In this document: positions 23,520-33,391 of the stretch, piece after piece
Numbering within the stretch: the stretch's first letter is position 1
Layout of the letters: each line of letters starts with the position of its first letter
NCBI GenBank assembly: GCA_903939755.1
Contig: CAJAII010000058.1
Coordinates: forward strand, 1-57,719
Direction: 5' to 3'
DNA length: 57,719 nt
From: an uncultured Flavobacteriales bacterium
GTDB taxonomy: Bacteria > Bacteroidota > Bacteroidia > Flavobacteriales_D > Crocinitomicaceae
Program-made: the position numbers and the translations under genes
The notes under the pieces: generated by a model
What the model was told of the DNA's origin: nothing
What the model saw: only the letters and a program-made list of their open reading frames with translations
The model's database searches: none

Positions 23520-26500
23520 ATGCGTTCTACTTTTCTTTTATTATTTATTACACTTTTTGCATTCAATTTTATTTCCAATGCACAAAACGGAGGTGTTAGT
23601 CAACCCTTCACTTCCTTGGGTCAAGCACAAAACGTAACATCCGATGGGGTTTATTATTTCTCATTGTCAGGAACTAATTTCAGCACCTATGTTCGAGTTG
23701 GAGGGTGGGTACAAGTAGCCATTGACTTTCGACCGGGTATAGGAAATCTTCCACAATCTACCGCTTTAAACAATACGGTTCGTGGCATATTATCTCCAGG
23801 TGCATTGAGCACACTAGGAAGTGCAACCGTAACCCGTTTACTCACTAGCAATGGTCAATTAGATGTTCAAAACACAAGACCAGGAATTATAACCCGAATT
23901 GTAAACAACCAAACCCTTTTGGCAGTACCTAACGATAATACTGACAATGGGGCGAACTGGACCGGAACCAACACCCTGGCAACACAATTCACCAATTATG
24001 GAAACACGACGGCTTATGGTCTCCACTCAAACTTCTTTCACGCAGGAAACAATGGAGACGGGATCCATTGGATCCCATACTTTAACATGCAACAAATTAA
24101 GAACAGCGCCGGCGATATCCCAAATGGAGCATACTTTCAATTGTTGGTTCGTGCGCCCATGGTGGCTGTAGTAACTGGCCCGGTAATAAACACCCAACCT
24201 TCAACATCGGCCCAATCGGTCTGTTTAAATGCGGCAACAACTGCATTGAGTGTGTCCGCATCGAGTCCCAATGGTAGTGCCATATCTTACCAATGGTACA
24301 GCAACACAAGTAATTCAAACTCGGGTGGTACAGCCATTGGTGGCGCAACCAGTGCAAGCTACACCCCACCAAATAATGTAGTTGGCACCAAATACTATTA
24401 TGTAATTTGCACCAATAACCAAGGATCAACAACGAGCAATGTCAGTGCTGCCATTTCGGTAAATGCTGCACCACAAGCGGCGGCCAATTCAGGTTCAGTT
24501 GACTACTTGGTAGTTGGAGGCGGAGGCGGAGGCGGATTCGATGGCGCTGGTGGTGGTGGTGGTGGCCAAGTAAATATGGGGTCTTTATCTCTGTCAAGCG
24601 GCACCTATGCAGTTACGATAGGCAACGGCGGTGCAAATGCTACTAGCTATGGTACTCAGGCTGGTAATGGTGGATCAAGCACCTTATCATTACCTACCCC
24701 AATTGTCTCAATTGGCGGTGGTGGCGGTGGATCCAAAGGAGCAAATGGGGCATCGGGCGCAAATGGTGGTGGAGGCGGACATAGTAATTTTGCTGGAGCG
24801 GCAGGCGCTGCTGGAGGATTCGCTGGCGGTCATGCCAATGGCGATGGAGGTGGTGGTGGCGGAGGCGCAGGAAGCGCGGGAATTACAGGAGGTGGTGGAA
24901 GAAATGGCGGAAGTGGCGTATCAAGTTCAATCTCCGGAAACACAACGTATTATGGCGGCGGCGGTGGCGGTGGAAGTTACGGTAATTCTGGAACTGGTAT
25001 TGGGGGTGTTGGAGGCGGTGGTCAAGGAGGATTGGGTAATTCTCCCATAGCTACAGTTGGAACCCCAAACACAGGTGGAGGCGGAGGCGGCGCCGGTGAA
25101 GCACAGTCAAATCCCGGAAGAAGTGGAGGATCTGGAGTTGTGATCGTTAGGTATTTGGGTTCACCCTCAGGAACAGGCGGTACAATAACACAAGTGGGTG
25201 GCTATACGATTCATACCTTTAATAGCAACGGAACGTTTGCTTACAATGGTTCCTCCAGTGCAGTCGTACCAAACGTGACCGTGTGCGGTTCAACTTCTGT
25301 AACTTTTACAAGCACATTGGCCGCTGGTTTAACCTTGGATTGGTACGACGCGGCAAGCGGCGGGACCTTACTTTCTCAAGGTACATCAACTTATACGACC
25401 CCAGTGTTGGCATCAACAACAACCTATTATGTTGCGGTAAGGAATGTATCGGCAGGCTGTGTTTCTGCAACAAGAACCGCAGTTACTGCAACGGTAAACA
25501 CAACCAGCTTCACCTCAACTACAGGTGCTTCTCGTTGTGGAACAGGAACCGTAACCCTACAAGCAACAACTGCAGCAGGAACCATCAATTGGTACGCAGC
25601 CATAACAGGTGGCGCTTCATTGGGAACTGGTACAAGCTACACCACGCCAAGTATTGCAACAACGACGACCTATTATGCGGAGGTGACCAATAATGGTTGT
25701 ACCACCAACCCAAGAGTTGCGATAGTTGCCACGGTAAACGCCACCCCTCCTACTCCAACAATTACACAATCAGGTTGTGGGGTATTAACCCTTGGAAATT
25801 ACGGCGCAGGAAACGCACTTGATTTAGGTGTCTATAACAGCTCCAAATACGTTACCATTCCAGCAACCTTAAATTCAACGATCAATACGAATAACATAAC
25901 ACTAGAGGGCTGGTTCTATTTTACATCATTAGTCGCTAACACTAATTATTTACCAATGCTTATTGGAGAAGCGTATAATGTAGATGCTAACATAACCTAT
26001 TGTATGCATCGACAAGGCAATATAATTATTGCTGGATTCTATAATGGAGGATGGCAAGCAGCTTCGAGCTCAACACTTATTCCAATTAACACCTGGATTC
26101 ACATCGCATCAACTTACGATCAAAATCAAATCAAACTATATTTTAACGGGGTATTAAATGCAACGTTCAACTCCAACCAAACCTTACCAATTAGCGGTAA
26201 TCAACCATGGTATTTAGGCAAGCGATGGGATCACTTAGAAACATTAGGAGGGGTAATGGATGAAATTAGAATTTGGAATGTTGCACGAACGCAGGGTCAA
26301 ATCCAAGCATCAATGAATTCAACTGTACCAACCAACTCAGCTGGATTAAGAGCCTATTACAAACTAGATGAAAGCACTGGAAATATAGCGTCAGATGCTA
26401 CAGGCAATGGATACGACGGCACGCTGTCTAATGGCCCAACATGGCAAGTACCATCTACATCGGTGCTCGGAGGAGCTCAAAATACCATCTTGTGGTCTCC

Positions 26501-29500
26501 GGGTGGCCAAACTACGAATACAATTACAGCTGCGACGAGTGGAACTTATTCAGCGGTGGTAACTTCAGCGGGTTGTCAGTCAGCATCTGTTTCGAGCAGC
26601 GTTGTTTTGGGGGTTACAGCCAGTAGCAACCAAACCATTTGCAGCGGAACATCCCCAGCAAACCTTACCCTAACTGGAAACGCAGCGACAATTCAATGGC
26701 AATCGTCTACTGACAACGTAAACTTTACAAACATTGCCGGTGCAACTTCTTCCACCCTAAGTTCAGGACAAATGGGTATCTTGAATGCAACGACCTATTA
26801 TCGTGCCTATGCAACCAGTGCAGTTTGTCCTCCTTCTAACAGCAATACAGTAACTATAACTATAAATCCTTTACCTACAATCACTTCAACTACAGGGGCT
26901 TCTCGTTGTGGGACGGGAACCGTAACCCTTCAAGCAGCTACAGCAGCAGGAACCATCAATTGGTACGCTGCAATAACGGGTGGCGCTTCATTGGGAACAG
27001 GAACGAGTTACACCACACCAAGCATTGCTGCAACGACGACCTATTATGCGGAAGTGACTAATAATGGATGTACCTCTTCACCAAGAACAGCCGTTGTTGC
27101 CACGGTAAACGCAATCCCAACCTTCAGCTCTACGACAGGCGCTTCCATTTGCGGTACAAGTACCGGAACACTACAAGCAACTACTGCAGCAGGAACCATC
27201 AATTGGTACGCAGCCTTAACCGGTGGCGCTTCATTGGGAACAGGAACGAGTTATACGACACCAAGCATTGCAACAACCACTACATATTATGCCGATGTGA
27301 CCAATAATGGGTGTACGTCTAATCCAAGAACAGCGGTTGTTGCCACGGTAAATTCCTTACCACAAGCGGCAAGCAATTCAGGTACAGTTATTGACTATTT
27401 GGTTGTTGGCGGCGGCGGCGGAGGTGGCGATACTGGAGGTGGCGGCGGCGGCGGCGGGCAAGTAAAAACAGGATCTGTGTCCTTGTTAAGTGGGTCATTT
27501 GGAGTTACTATAGGTAACGGCGGTACAGGCGGTACAAGCGCAGGCACGCCGGCTTCTAATGGAGGAACAACTACCTTATCACTGCCTACTCCAGTTGTCT
27601 CCATTGGCGGCGGTGGCGGTGGAATGGGTTTATCTCCGAATGGTTCATCGGGAGGAAACGGTGGTGGAGGCGGACACCTTAATAACGGTAATCCTCCTGG
27701 AGTTGGAGGAACAGCCGCTGTTGGAGGTTTCGCAGGCGGCAATGCTAACAATGTCATTGGTGGCGGTGGCGGTGGCGCAGGAGGTGTTGGGGGTTCAGCA
27801 ACAGGTTCCAATGGCGGAATTGGCGTTTCAAGTTCAATTTCTGGAAGCGCAACGTTTTATGGCGGCGGCGGTGGCGGTGGAAGTTGGCAAGTTGGAACGG
27901 GTGGTGGTCAAGGTGGTCAAGGAGGCGGTGGTTCAGGAGGAACAGCCTTATCTCCCTTAGCTACATCTGGAGCCGCCAACACTGGCGGTGGCGGCGGTGG
28001 CAGCGGAAATTCACAATCAACTGCTGTATCAAAAAATGGAGGTTCTGGAATTGTAATCGTCAGGTATTTGGGTTCACCATCAGGAACAGGCGGTACAATA
28101 ACACAATCGGGTGGCTACACCATTCACACTTTTAATAGCAATGGAACGTTTGCTTTCAATAATCCCTCCAGTGCAGTCGTTCCAAATGTGACCGTGTGCG
28201 GTTCAACATCTGCAACTTTCACAGGTACAGTGGCCGCAGGATTAACCTTGGATTTGTACAACGCAGCAAGTGGTGGAACCTTACTTTCCCAAGGAACATT
28301 AACTTATACGACACCAGCGTTGGCGGCAACGACTACCTATTATGTTGCGGTAAGGAATGTATCGACAGGCTGTGTTTCTGCAACAAGAACCGCAGTTACT
28401 GCAACGGTAAACACAACCAGCTTCAACTCAACTACAGGGGCTTCTCGTTGTGGAACAGGAACCGTAACCCTTCAAGCAGCTACAGCAGCAGGAACCATCA
28501 ATTGGTACGCAGCATTAACAGGTGGGGCTTCTTTGGGAACTGGTACAAGCTACACCACGCCAAGTATTGCCACAACAACGACCTATTATGCAGAGGTGAC
28601 CAATAATGGATGTACTACCAACCCAAGAGTTGCGGTAGTTGCCACAGTAAATGCAATACCCACAATCACTTCTACTACTGGTGCTTCCATCTGTATATCA
28701 GGAACAGGAACCCTACAAGCAAGCACGGCAGCAGGAACCATCAATTGGTATGCAGCATTAACCGGTGGCGCTTCATTGGGATCAGGATCGAGTTACACAA
28801 CACCGAGCATCGCAACAACGACGACGTATTATGCAGATGTAACCAACAATGGTTGTACATCCAATCCAAGAACGTCAATTATCGCCACGGTAATACCATC
28901 TAGTACTGCAAGCAGCAGTCAAACGGTGTGTCCAGGATTACTGCCAAGCCCAATTACCTTGACAAATTACAGTGGAACCCTTCAATGGCAAACAAGTAAC
29001 GACAATGTAAATTTTACAAACATTGGGGGGCAAACCTCAGCAACCTTACCGGCTAATTCTATTGGGATAATGTCAGGAACGAAATATATAAGAGCGATGG
29101 TAACTAATGGAACTTGCGTTTTGCCTTCGAATGCAGTTACCCTCTCCCCTACCAATGTGAATGTACTTACGGCGCTTACTGCCAATTCATATGTTTGGAA
29201 TGGACAAAGTTCAAGCGATTGGGGAACACTGAGCAATTGGTATTCCTACAATGGATCTAGTTTGGTACCTGCCACAGCATTACCAAGCAATACACATACT
29301 GTTGTCATTCCATCCAACTCTGCTTGTATTGTGAGTCAACCAACCATTTCTTCGGGAGCAATAATCATTAACAACCTTGTAGTTGAAACAGGATCTCAAT
29401 TGACCCAATCAGGAGGAAGCCTTCTTTTATATGGTAATTATTCAAACAATGGCACCTTAAATTCAACAGGTGGACTTACGAACTTTTATGGTTCAAGCTC

Positions 29501-30791
29501 AGCTTCGATTAGCGGTAGTGGATCCATTCAATTTGCCAAAATGCGTGTAAATAAATTAGCTGGAGCATCTTTAACACTGCAAAGACCCGTTACCGTTTCC
29601 GATTCATTAACAATGGTACTGGGGAACATTTACACCACTTCAACCAACCTCCTGACTTTAGGACTTAATAGCGCCTCACCAGGTAAATTGGTTTATACCA
29701 ACGGAACCATTGTTGGACCATTCAAACGTTTCTTCGCCAATGCGGCTGTTACTGGAGTAGCTGGAAGATTCCCAGTTGGTACGGCGACTTACAACCGCTA
29801 TGCACAATTTGGTTTTGAAACAACACCAGGCATGGATCAATCTTTAACCGTTCAATATGTTTCAGGTCCACCGATGCAAGGAGGCTCCGCACTCTATAGT
29901 GGATTACCCTTGATGGCAACAGGCGCATTGATTCAGAACTATTCAAACGATGGCTACTGGAGTGTGATTCCAACCAACAACAATTACACGGCACCAATCA
30001 ATTCGGTAAACTACAGCGTTTCCTTATATGCGAACAACCTAACGGGAATGCAAACACCCCAAATTTGTCGATTAATCAAGAGTCCAGGATCTAATACAGC
30101 GAATCAACACCATATCACTTGGCAAAGTTGTGGTACCCATACAGCGATTCCTGGAAATGCAATTCCAACTGCGTTTGTTATCACAAGTACAGTAGCTCAA
30201 GGTTTCAGTTGGTTTAACATTGGCACTTCAAACAACCAAGCATTACCCGTAGAGTTCTCAAACATGACTACCACGTGTGAAGATAATTCCGTTCAAATTC
30301 AATGGACTACAGAATCCGAACATAACAACGACTATTTCCGCATAGAAAAGTCAACTAATGGTTACGAATGGGAGTTCTTGAGTTATGTTGATGGAGTTGG
30401 AAACAGCACCACCCAACAAACGTATACCTATTTTGATGAAAACCAACGCATCAACAATTACTATCGATTATACCAAGTCGACATGGATGGTAGCGAGGAA
30501 TTATTGAGTACTCTGTTTAGCGAATGTGAAAACACCAACAGTAATATTGAATCCTTCCCTAACCCAAGTCATGGTTCCTTCTCGATTTATTGGAAGCAAT
30601 TTAAATCCAAAGGTGATGTTAAAATAAGCATCCTCAATACAAACGGTCAGCAGGTATTTCAAGAAAAAGTAGCAGTAGACTTAGGGGTTAACCTCTTTAA
30701 CATCAAAGCGGATTTAGCTCCTGGTGTATATATGATTGAATTAACTGACGTTAATAACGAGCGAAAGTTAATCAAACACGTGGTTAACTAA
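23520..30791 (+). CDS. giant T9SS surface protein with two glycine-rich modules, LamG and Ig-like repeats
   Basis: 2423 residues. Order: signal peptide (1-21), a unique N-terminal part (to about 215), an Ig-like domain (217-317), glycine-rich module 1 (about 323-580, from DYLVVGGGGGGG to VVIVRYLG), two Ig-like repeats (583-740, motif NWYAAITGGASLGTGTSYTT), a LamG/concanavalin-like domain (757-977), more Ig-like repeats to 1277, glycine-rich module 2 (1280-1550), more repeats to about 1880, a beta-helix-like part, an FnIII-like part, and a type A sorting domain (2343-2423, SFPNPSHGSFSIYW to KLIKHVVN). The glycine modules resemble those of phage and bacterial adhesins. Likely a surface adhesin exported by the type IX system. 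A long duplication is visible at the DNA level. Confidence 0.93.
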   Translation: MRSTFLLLFITLFAFNFISNAQNGGVSQPFTSLGQAQNVTSDGVYYFSLSGTNFSTYVRVGGWVQVAIDFRPGIGNLPQSTALNNTVRGILSPGALSTLGSATVTRLLTSNGQLDVQNTRPGIITRIVNNQTLLAVPNDNTDNGANWTGTNTLATQFTNYGNTTAYGLHSNFFHAGNNGDGIHWIPYFNMQQIKNSAGDIPNGAYFQLLVRAPMVAVVTGPVINTQPSTSAQSVCLNAATTALSVSASSPNGSAISYQWYSNTSNSNSGGTAIGGATSASYTPPNNVVGTKYYYVICTNNQGSTTSNVSAAISVNAAPQAAANSGSVDYLVVGGGGGGGFDGAGGGGGGQVNMGSLSLSSGTYAVTIGNGGANATSYGTQAGNGGSSTLSLPTPIVSIGGGGGGSKGANGASGANGGGGGHSNFAGAAGAAGGFAGGHANGDGGGGGGGAGSAGITGGGGRNGGSGVSSSISGNTTYYGGGGGGGSYGNSGTGIGGVGGGGQGGLGNSPIATVGTPNTGGGGGGAGEAQSNPGRSGGSGVVIVRYLGSPSGTGGTITQVGGYTIHTFNSNGTFAYNGSSSAVVPNVTVCGSTSVTFTSTLAAGLTLDWYDAASGGTLLSQGTSTYTTPVLASTTTYYVAVRNVSAGCVSATRTAVTATVNTTSFTSTTGASRCGTGTVTLQATTAAGTINWYAAITGGASLGTGTSYTTPSIATTTTYYAEVTNNGCTTNPRVAIVATVNATPPTPTITQSGCGVLTLGNYGAGNALDLGVYNSSKYVTIPATLNSTINTNNITLEGWFYFTSLVANTNYLPMLIGEAYNVDANITYCMHRQGNIIIAGFYNGGWQAASSSTLIPINTWIHIASTYDQNQIKLYFNGVLNATFNSNQTLPISGNQPWYLGKRWDHLETLGGVMDEIRIWNVARTQGQIQASMNSTVPTNSAGLRAYYKLDESTGNIASDATGNGYDGTLSNGPTWQVPSTSVLGGAQNTILWSPGGQTTNTITAATSGTYSAVVTSAGCQSASVSSSVVLGVTASSNQTICSGTSPANLTLTGNAATIQWQSSTDNVNFTNIAGATSSTLSSGQMGILNATTYYRAYATSAVCPPSNSNTVTITINPLPTITSTTGASRCGTGTVTLQAATAAGTINWYAAITGGASLGTGTSYTTPSIAATTTYYAEVTNNGCTSSPRTAVVATVNAIPTFSSTTGASICGTSTGTLQATTAAGTINWYAALTGGASLGTGTSYTTPSIATTTTYYADVTNNGCTSNPRTAVVATVNSLPQAASNSGTVIDYLVVGGGGGGGDTGGGGGGGGQVKTGSVSLLSGSFGVTIGNGGTGGTSAGTPASNGGTTTLSLPTPVVSIGGGGGGMGLSPNGSSGGNGGGGGHLNNGNPPGVGGTAAVGGFAGGNANNVIGGGGGGAGGVGGSATGSNGGIGVSSSISGSATFYGGGGGGGSWQVGTGGGQGGQGGGGSGGTALSPLATSGAANTGGGGGGSGNSQSTAVSKNGGSGIVIVRYLGSPSGTGGTITQSGGYTIHTFNSNGTFAFNNPSSAVVPNVTVCGSTSATFTGTVAAGLTLDLYNAASGGTLLSQGTLTYTTPALAATTTYYVAVRNVSTGCVSATRTAVTATVNTTSFNSTTGASRCGTGTVTLQAATAAGTINWYAALTGGASLGTGTSYTTPSIATTTTYYAEVTNNGCTTNPRVAVVATVNAIPTITSTTGASICISGTGTLQASTAAGTINWYAALTGGASLGSGSSYTTPSIATTTTYYADVTNNGCTSNPRTSIIATVIPSSTASSSQTVCPGLLPSPITLTNYSGTLQWQTSNDNVNFTNIGGQTSATLPANSIGIMSGTKYIRAMVTNGTCVLPSNAVTLSPTNVNVLTALTANSYVWNGQSSSDWGTLSNWYSYNGSSLVPATALPSNTHTVVIPSNSACIVSQPTISSGAIIINNLVVETGSQLTQSGGSLLLYGNYSNNGTLNSTGGLTNFYGSSSASISGSGSIQFAKMRVNKLAGASLTLQRPVTVSDSLTMVLGNIYTTSTNLLTLGLNSASPGKLVYTNGTIVGPFKRFFANAAVTGVAGRFPVGTATYNRYAQFGFETTPGMDQSLTVQYVSGPPMQGGSALYSGLPLMATGALIQNYSNDGYWSVIPTNNNYTAPINSVNYSVSLYANNLTGMQTPQICRLIKSPGSNTANQHHITWQSCGTHTAIPGNAIPTAFVITSTVAQGFSWFNIGTSNNQALPVEFSNMTTTCEDNSVQIQWTTESEHNNDYFRIEKSTNGYEWEFLSYVDGVGNSTTQQTYTYFDENQRINNYYRLYQVDMDGSEELLSTLFSECENTNSNIESFPNPSHGSFSIYWKQFKSKGDVKISILNTNGQQVFQEKVAVDLGVNLFNIKADLAPGVYMIELTDVNNERKLIKHVVN

Positions 30792-30798
30792 ATTAAAA

Positions 30799-30825
30799 GG
30801 GGAATAGGCATCATGCCTGTTCCTC
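30799..30825 (+). terminator. hairpin after the giant gene, possible terminator
   Basis: A 13-bp stem (GGGGAATAGGCAT/ATGCCTGTTCCTC, with two G-T pairs and a single-base loop) starts 7 bp after the stop. There is no T-run after it, so it may stabilise the mRNA end and not terminate by itself. Confidence 0.5.
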
Positions 30826-30954
30826 TAAAAAGCAAAAGAACTTCTACACCTAATCAAAACTTAACACGTTTTTAAATGTTCTTTAATTTAGCCAATATTT
30901 CTATCGATTCTATATTAAATTATTGTTTCAGCTAGAATATTAAGCTAGATAGGT

Positions 30955-30962
30955 TAAATTTG
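30955..30962 (+). promoter_or_regulatory. -7 promoter box for TonB receptor
   Basis: TAAATTTG, 25 bp before ATG 30988. Confidence 0.5.
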
Positions 30963-30987
30963 TACACGAAATTAATTGAGGATTCTT

Positions 30988-33390
30988 ATGTTTAAAAAGC
31001 TATTTTTTTTACTCTTCTTGTTTAGCCTTACATCTGCAAAAGCACAAGAATCACGGTCAACCTTAAGTGGTTATTTAACTGATTCTAAGAATGGTGAAGC
31101 GCTTATTGGTGCCAAGGTAGTAATTGCATCTTTAAACTTGGCCGCAGTCACTAATACTTATGGATTTTATTCTTTAACCGTTCCGGCAGGAAAATACAAG
31201 GTAGAATTCCGTTCGCTAATTTATCCGATTGATACAAAAGAAATTGATTTGACCAAGGACGTGCGGTTTAATTACGAGTTAGGAGCAAATTACCAAGAAA
31301 TTCAAGAAGTGGTGGTTAACGCTAAGAAAGGTGAGAACGTTAACTCAACAAAAATGGGTCAAATTGAATTACAAATTGATCAAATTAAAACATTGCCTGC
31401 CTTTATGGGGGAAGTGGATGTTATTAAAGCCATTCAATTATTGCCTGGTGTTTCTTCTATTTCTGAAGGTGGACAAGGATTTTATGTGAGGGGTGGTGGT
31501 CCTGATCAAAATTTGGTTTTACTTGATGAGGGCGTTGTGTATAATGCAGCACATTTATTTGGCTTTTTCTCTGTATTTAATTCTGATGCCGTTAAAAGTG
31601 TCAATCTTATTAAAGGTGGAATGCCCGCGAATTATGGTGGTAGAATGTCTTCAGTGTTGGAAGTGAATATGAATGAAGGAAACAACAAAGGATTCCATAT
31701 TAAAGGTGGAATAGGAGCCATTTCATCGCGTTTTACGATTGAAGGTCCTTTGGTAAAAAATAGGGGCTCATTTGTCATTTCCGGAAGAAGAACCTATATC
31801 GATCTTATCATGAAAGCGGCAATTCCAGACACCTCTCCTTTTGCTGGTTCCAGTTATTATTTTTATGATGTAAATGCTAAATTTAATTACAAATTATCGG
31901 ATAAAGACCGCATATTTTTAAGTGGATATTACGGAAAAGATGTTTTTTCTTTTTCCGATCGTGATGGTGGCTTTGGGGCAGATATGCCATGGGGAAATGG
32001 AATTGTAGCCTTACGATGGAACCATTTATTTACGAATAAATTATTCATGAATGTTACTGGTACCTTTTCCGATTACATGTTCAAATTCGGTTCCAAGCAG
32101 GATCAGTTTCGCTTCGAATTGGCTTCTGGTGTGCGTGATGTCGGAGGGAAAGTCGATTTTTCATATTTCCCGAATGCAAGGCACAGAATTAAATGGGGGG
32201 CAGACTACATTTATCATACTTTCACCCCAACTAGCGTTTCCGCTGAGGCAGATAGTGTTGTCTTTAATACCGGTGAAGCTCAAAAACTATTTGGCCATGA
32301 GTCAGCGTTGTATGTAATGGACGATTTTGATTTAAATGATAAATTACGACTCAATGTTGGCTTGCGTTATAGTATGTACCAACATGTTGGGCCATTTACT
32401 CGTTTCATTAAAGGTGATATTAGTACGCCAGACACAGCAATTGTCTACGGCAAAGGAGATTTACTTAAATTTTATCATGGTTTGGAACCTCGCTTGTCAT
32501 TTCGTTGGTTGATTTCGGACCAAAGCTCATTCAAAGCAGGGTATTCGTATAATTACCAATACGTTCACTTAACTTCATTGAGTGCTGTGTCTCTCCCTAC
32601 GGATATTTGGTTTCCCACCACAGATAAGGCGAAACCTCAAAAAGGATGGCAGGGTTCTATTGGCTATTTTAGAAATTTTTTCAATGACAAATACGAAGCT
32701 TCTGTCGAAGTTTATTATAAAGGAATGAAGAATTTGATCGAATACAAAGAAGGTGCTTTACCAGGTGACAACGTAAATGATAACACAGATAATCTTCTTG
32801 TTTTTGGAACAGGTAGAGCCTATGGTATCGAGTTCTTTTTTAAGAAATCGGTAGGTAAATTAACAGGTTGGATTGGCTATACATTAGCGAAAACAGAACG
32901 TACATTTCCAGATCTAAATGAAGGGAAGGTATTTGCGGCAAAATATGATCGCAGACATGATTTAAGTATTGTAGGAACCTACAAACTAAATGAGCGTTGG
33001 ACATTTAGCACAGCATTTATTTACGCAACGGGAAACACCCTAACCTTGCCTACTTCTTGGTATATCCAAGAACAAAATTTATTATACAATTATGGTGAAC
33101 GAAATTCAACGCGAATGGCGCCTTATCATCGCTTGGACATCTCAGCTACCTTGTACTCCAAGCCAACAAAAAAACATACCGATCCTGTTACAAACATAGA
33201 GGTGGATGTGAAGAAAAAATTTCGAAGTAACTGGGCCTTTTCCGTTTATAATGTTTACAACCGAGCTAATCCTTTCTTTTTGTATGTAGACAACGACGGA
33301 AGCTTTGCTGCTGGAGATGTGAAAATTAGCGTAAAACAAGTATCCTTATTTCCAATCATACCAAGTGTAACTTGGAATTTTGAATTTTAA
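30988..33390 (+). CDS. TonB-dependent receptor with carboxypeptidase-like N-terminal domain
   Basis: Start ATG 30988 (MFKKLFFLLFLFSLTSAKAQ is the signal peptide); a TTG at 30976 is unlikely. Then come a CarboxypepD-regulatory-like domain (STLSGYLTDSKNGEALIGAK), a plug with FYVRGGGPDQNLVLLDE and VNLIKGGMPANYGGRMSS, and a large barrel to the C-terminus (IPSVTWNFEF). It should transport an unidentified ligand across the outer membrane with TonB. The next gene, a DUF4249 lipoprotein, starts 1 bp after the stop. This receptor-lipoprotein pair is common in the phylum, and the lipoprotein may help bind the ligand. Confidence 0.95.
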   Translation: MFKKLFFLLFLFSLTSAKAQESRSTLSGYLTDSKNGEALIGAKVVIASLNLAAVTNTYGFYSLTVPAGKYKVEFRSLIYPIDTKEIDLTKDVRFNYELGANYQEIQEVVVNAKKGENVNSTKMGQIELQIDQIKTLPAFMGEVDVIKAIQLLPGVSSISEGGQGFYVRGGGPDQNLVLLDEGVVYNAAHLFGFFSVFNSDAVKSVNLIKGGMPANYGGRMSSVLEVNMNEGNNKGFHIKGGIGAISSRFTIEGPLVKNRGSFVISGRRTYIDLIMKAAIPDTSPFAGSSYYFYDVNAKFNYKLSDKDRIFLSGYYGKDVFSFSDRDGGFGADMPWGNGIVALRWNHLFTNKLFMNVTGTFSDYMFKFGSKQDQFRFELASGVRDVGGKVDFSYFPNARHRIKWGADYIYHTFTPTSVSAEADSVVFNTGEAQKLFGHESALYVMDDFDLNDKLRLNVGLRYSMYQHVGPFTRFIKGDISTPDTAIVYGKGDLLKFYHGLEPRLSFRWLISDQSSFKAGYSYNYQYVHLTSLSAVSLPTDIWFPTTDKAKPQKGWQGSIGYFRNFFNDKYEASVEVYYKGMKNLIEYKEGALPGDNVNDNTDNLLVFGTGRAYGIEFFFKKSVGKLTGWIGYTLAKTERTFPDLNEGKVFAAKYDRRHDLSIVGTYKLNERWTFSTAFIYATGNTLTLPTSWYIQEQNLLYNYGERNSTRMAPYHRLDISATLYSKPTKKHTDPVTNIEVDVKKKFRSNWAFSVYNVYNRANPFFLYVDNDGSFAAGDVKISVKQVSLFPIIPSVTWNFEF

Positions 33391-33391
33391 T

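Noticed and set aside
24631..25050. Long open frames inside the glycine-rich regions in other frames (also 27395-27960 and 14806-15257)
   Set aside because: Low-complexity GGN repeats keep all frames open; products are Val/Ala- or Pro-rich shadows.
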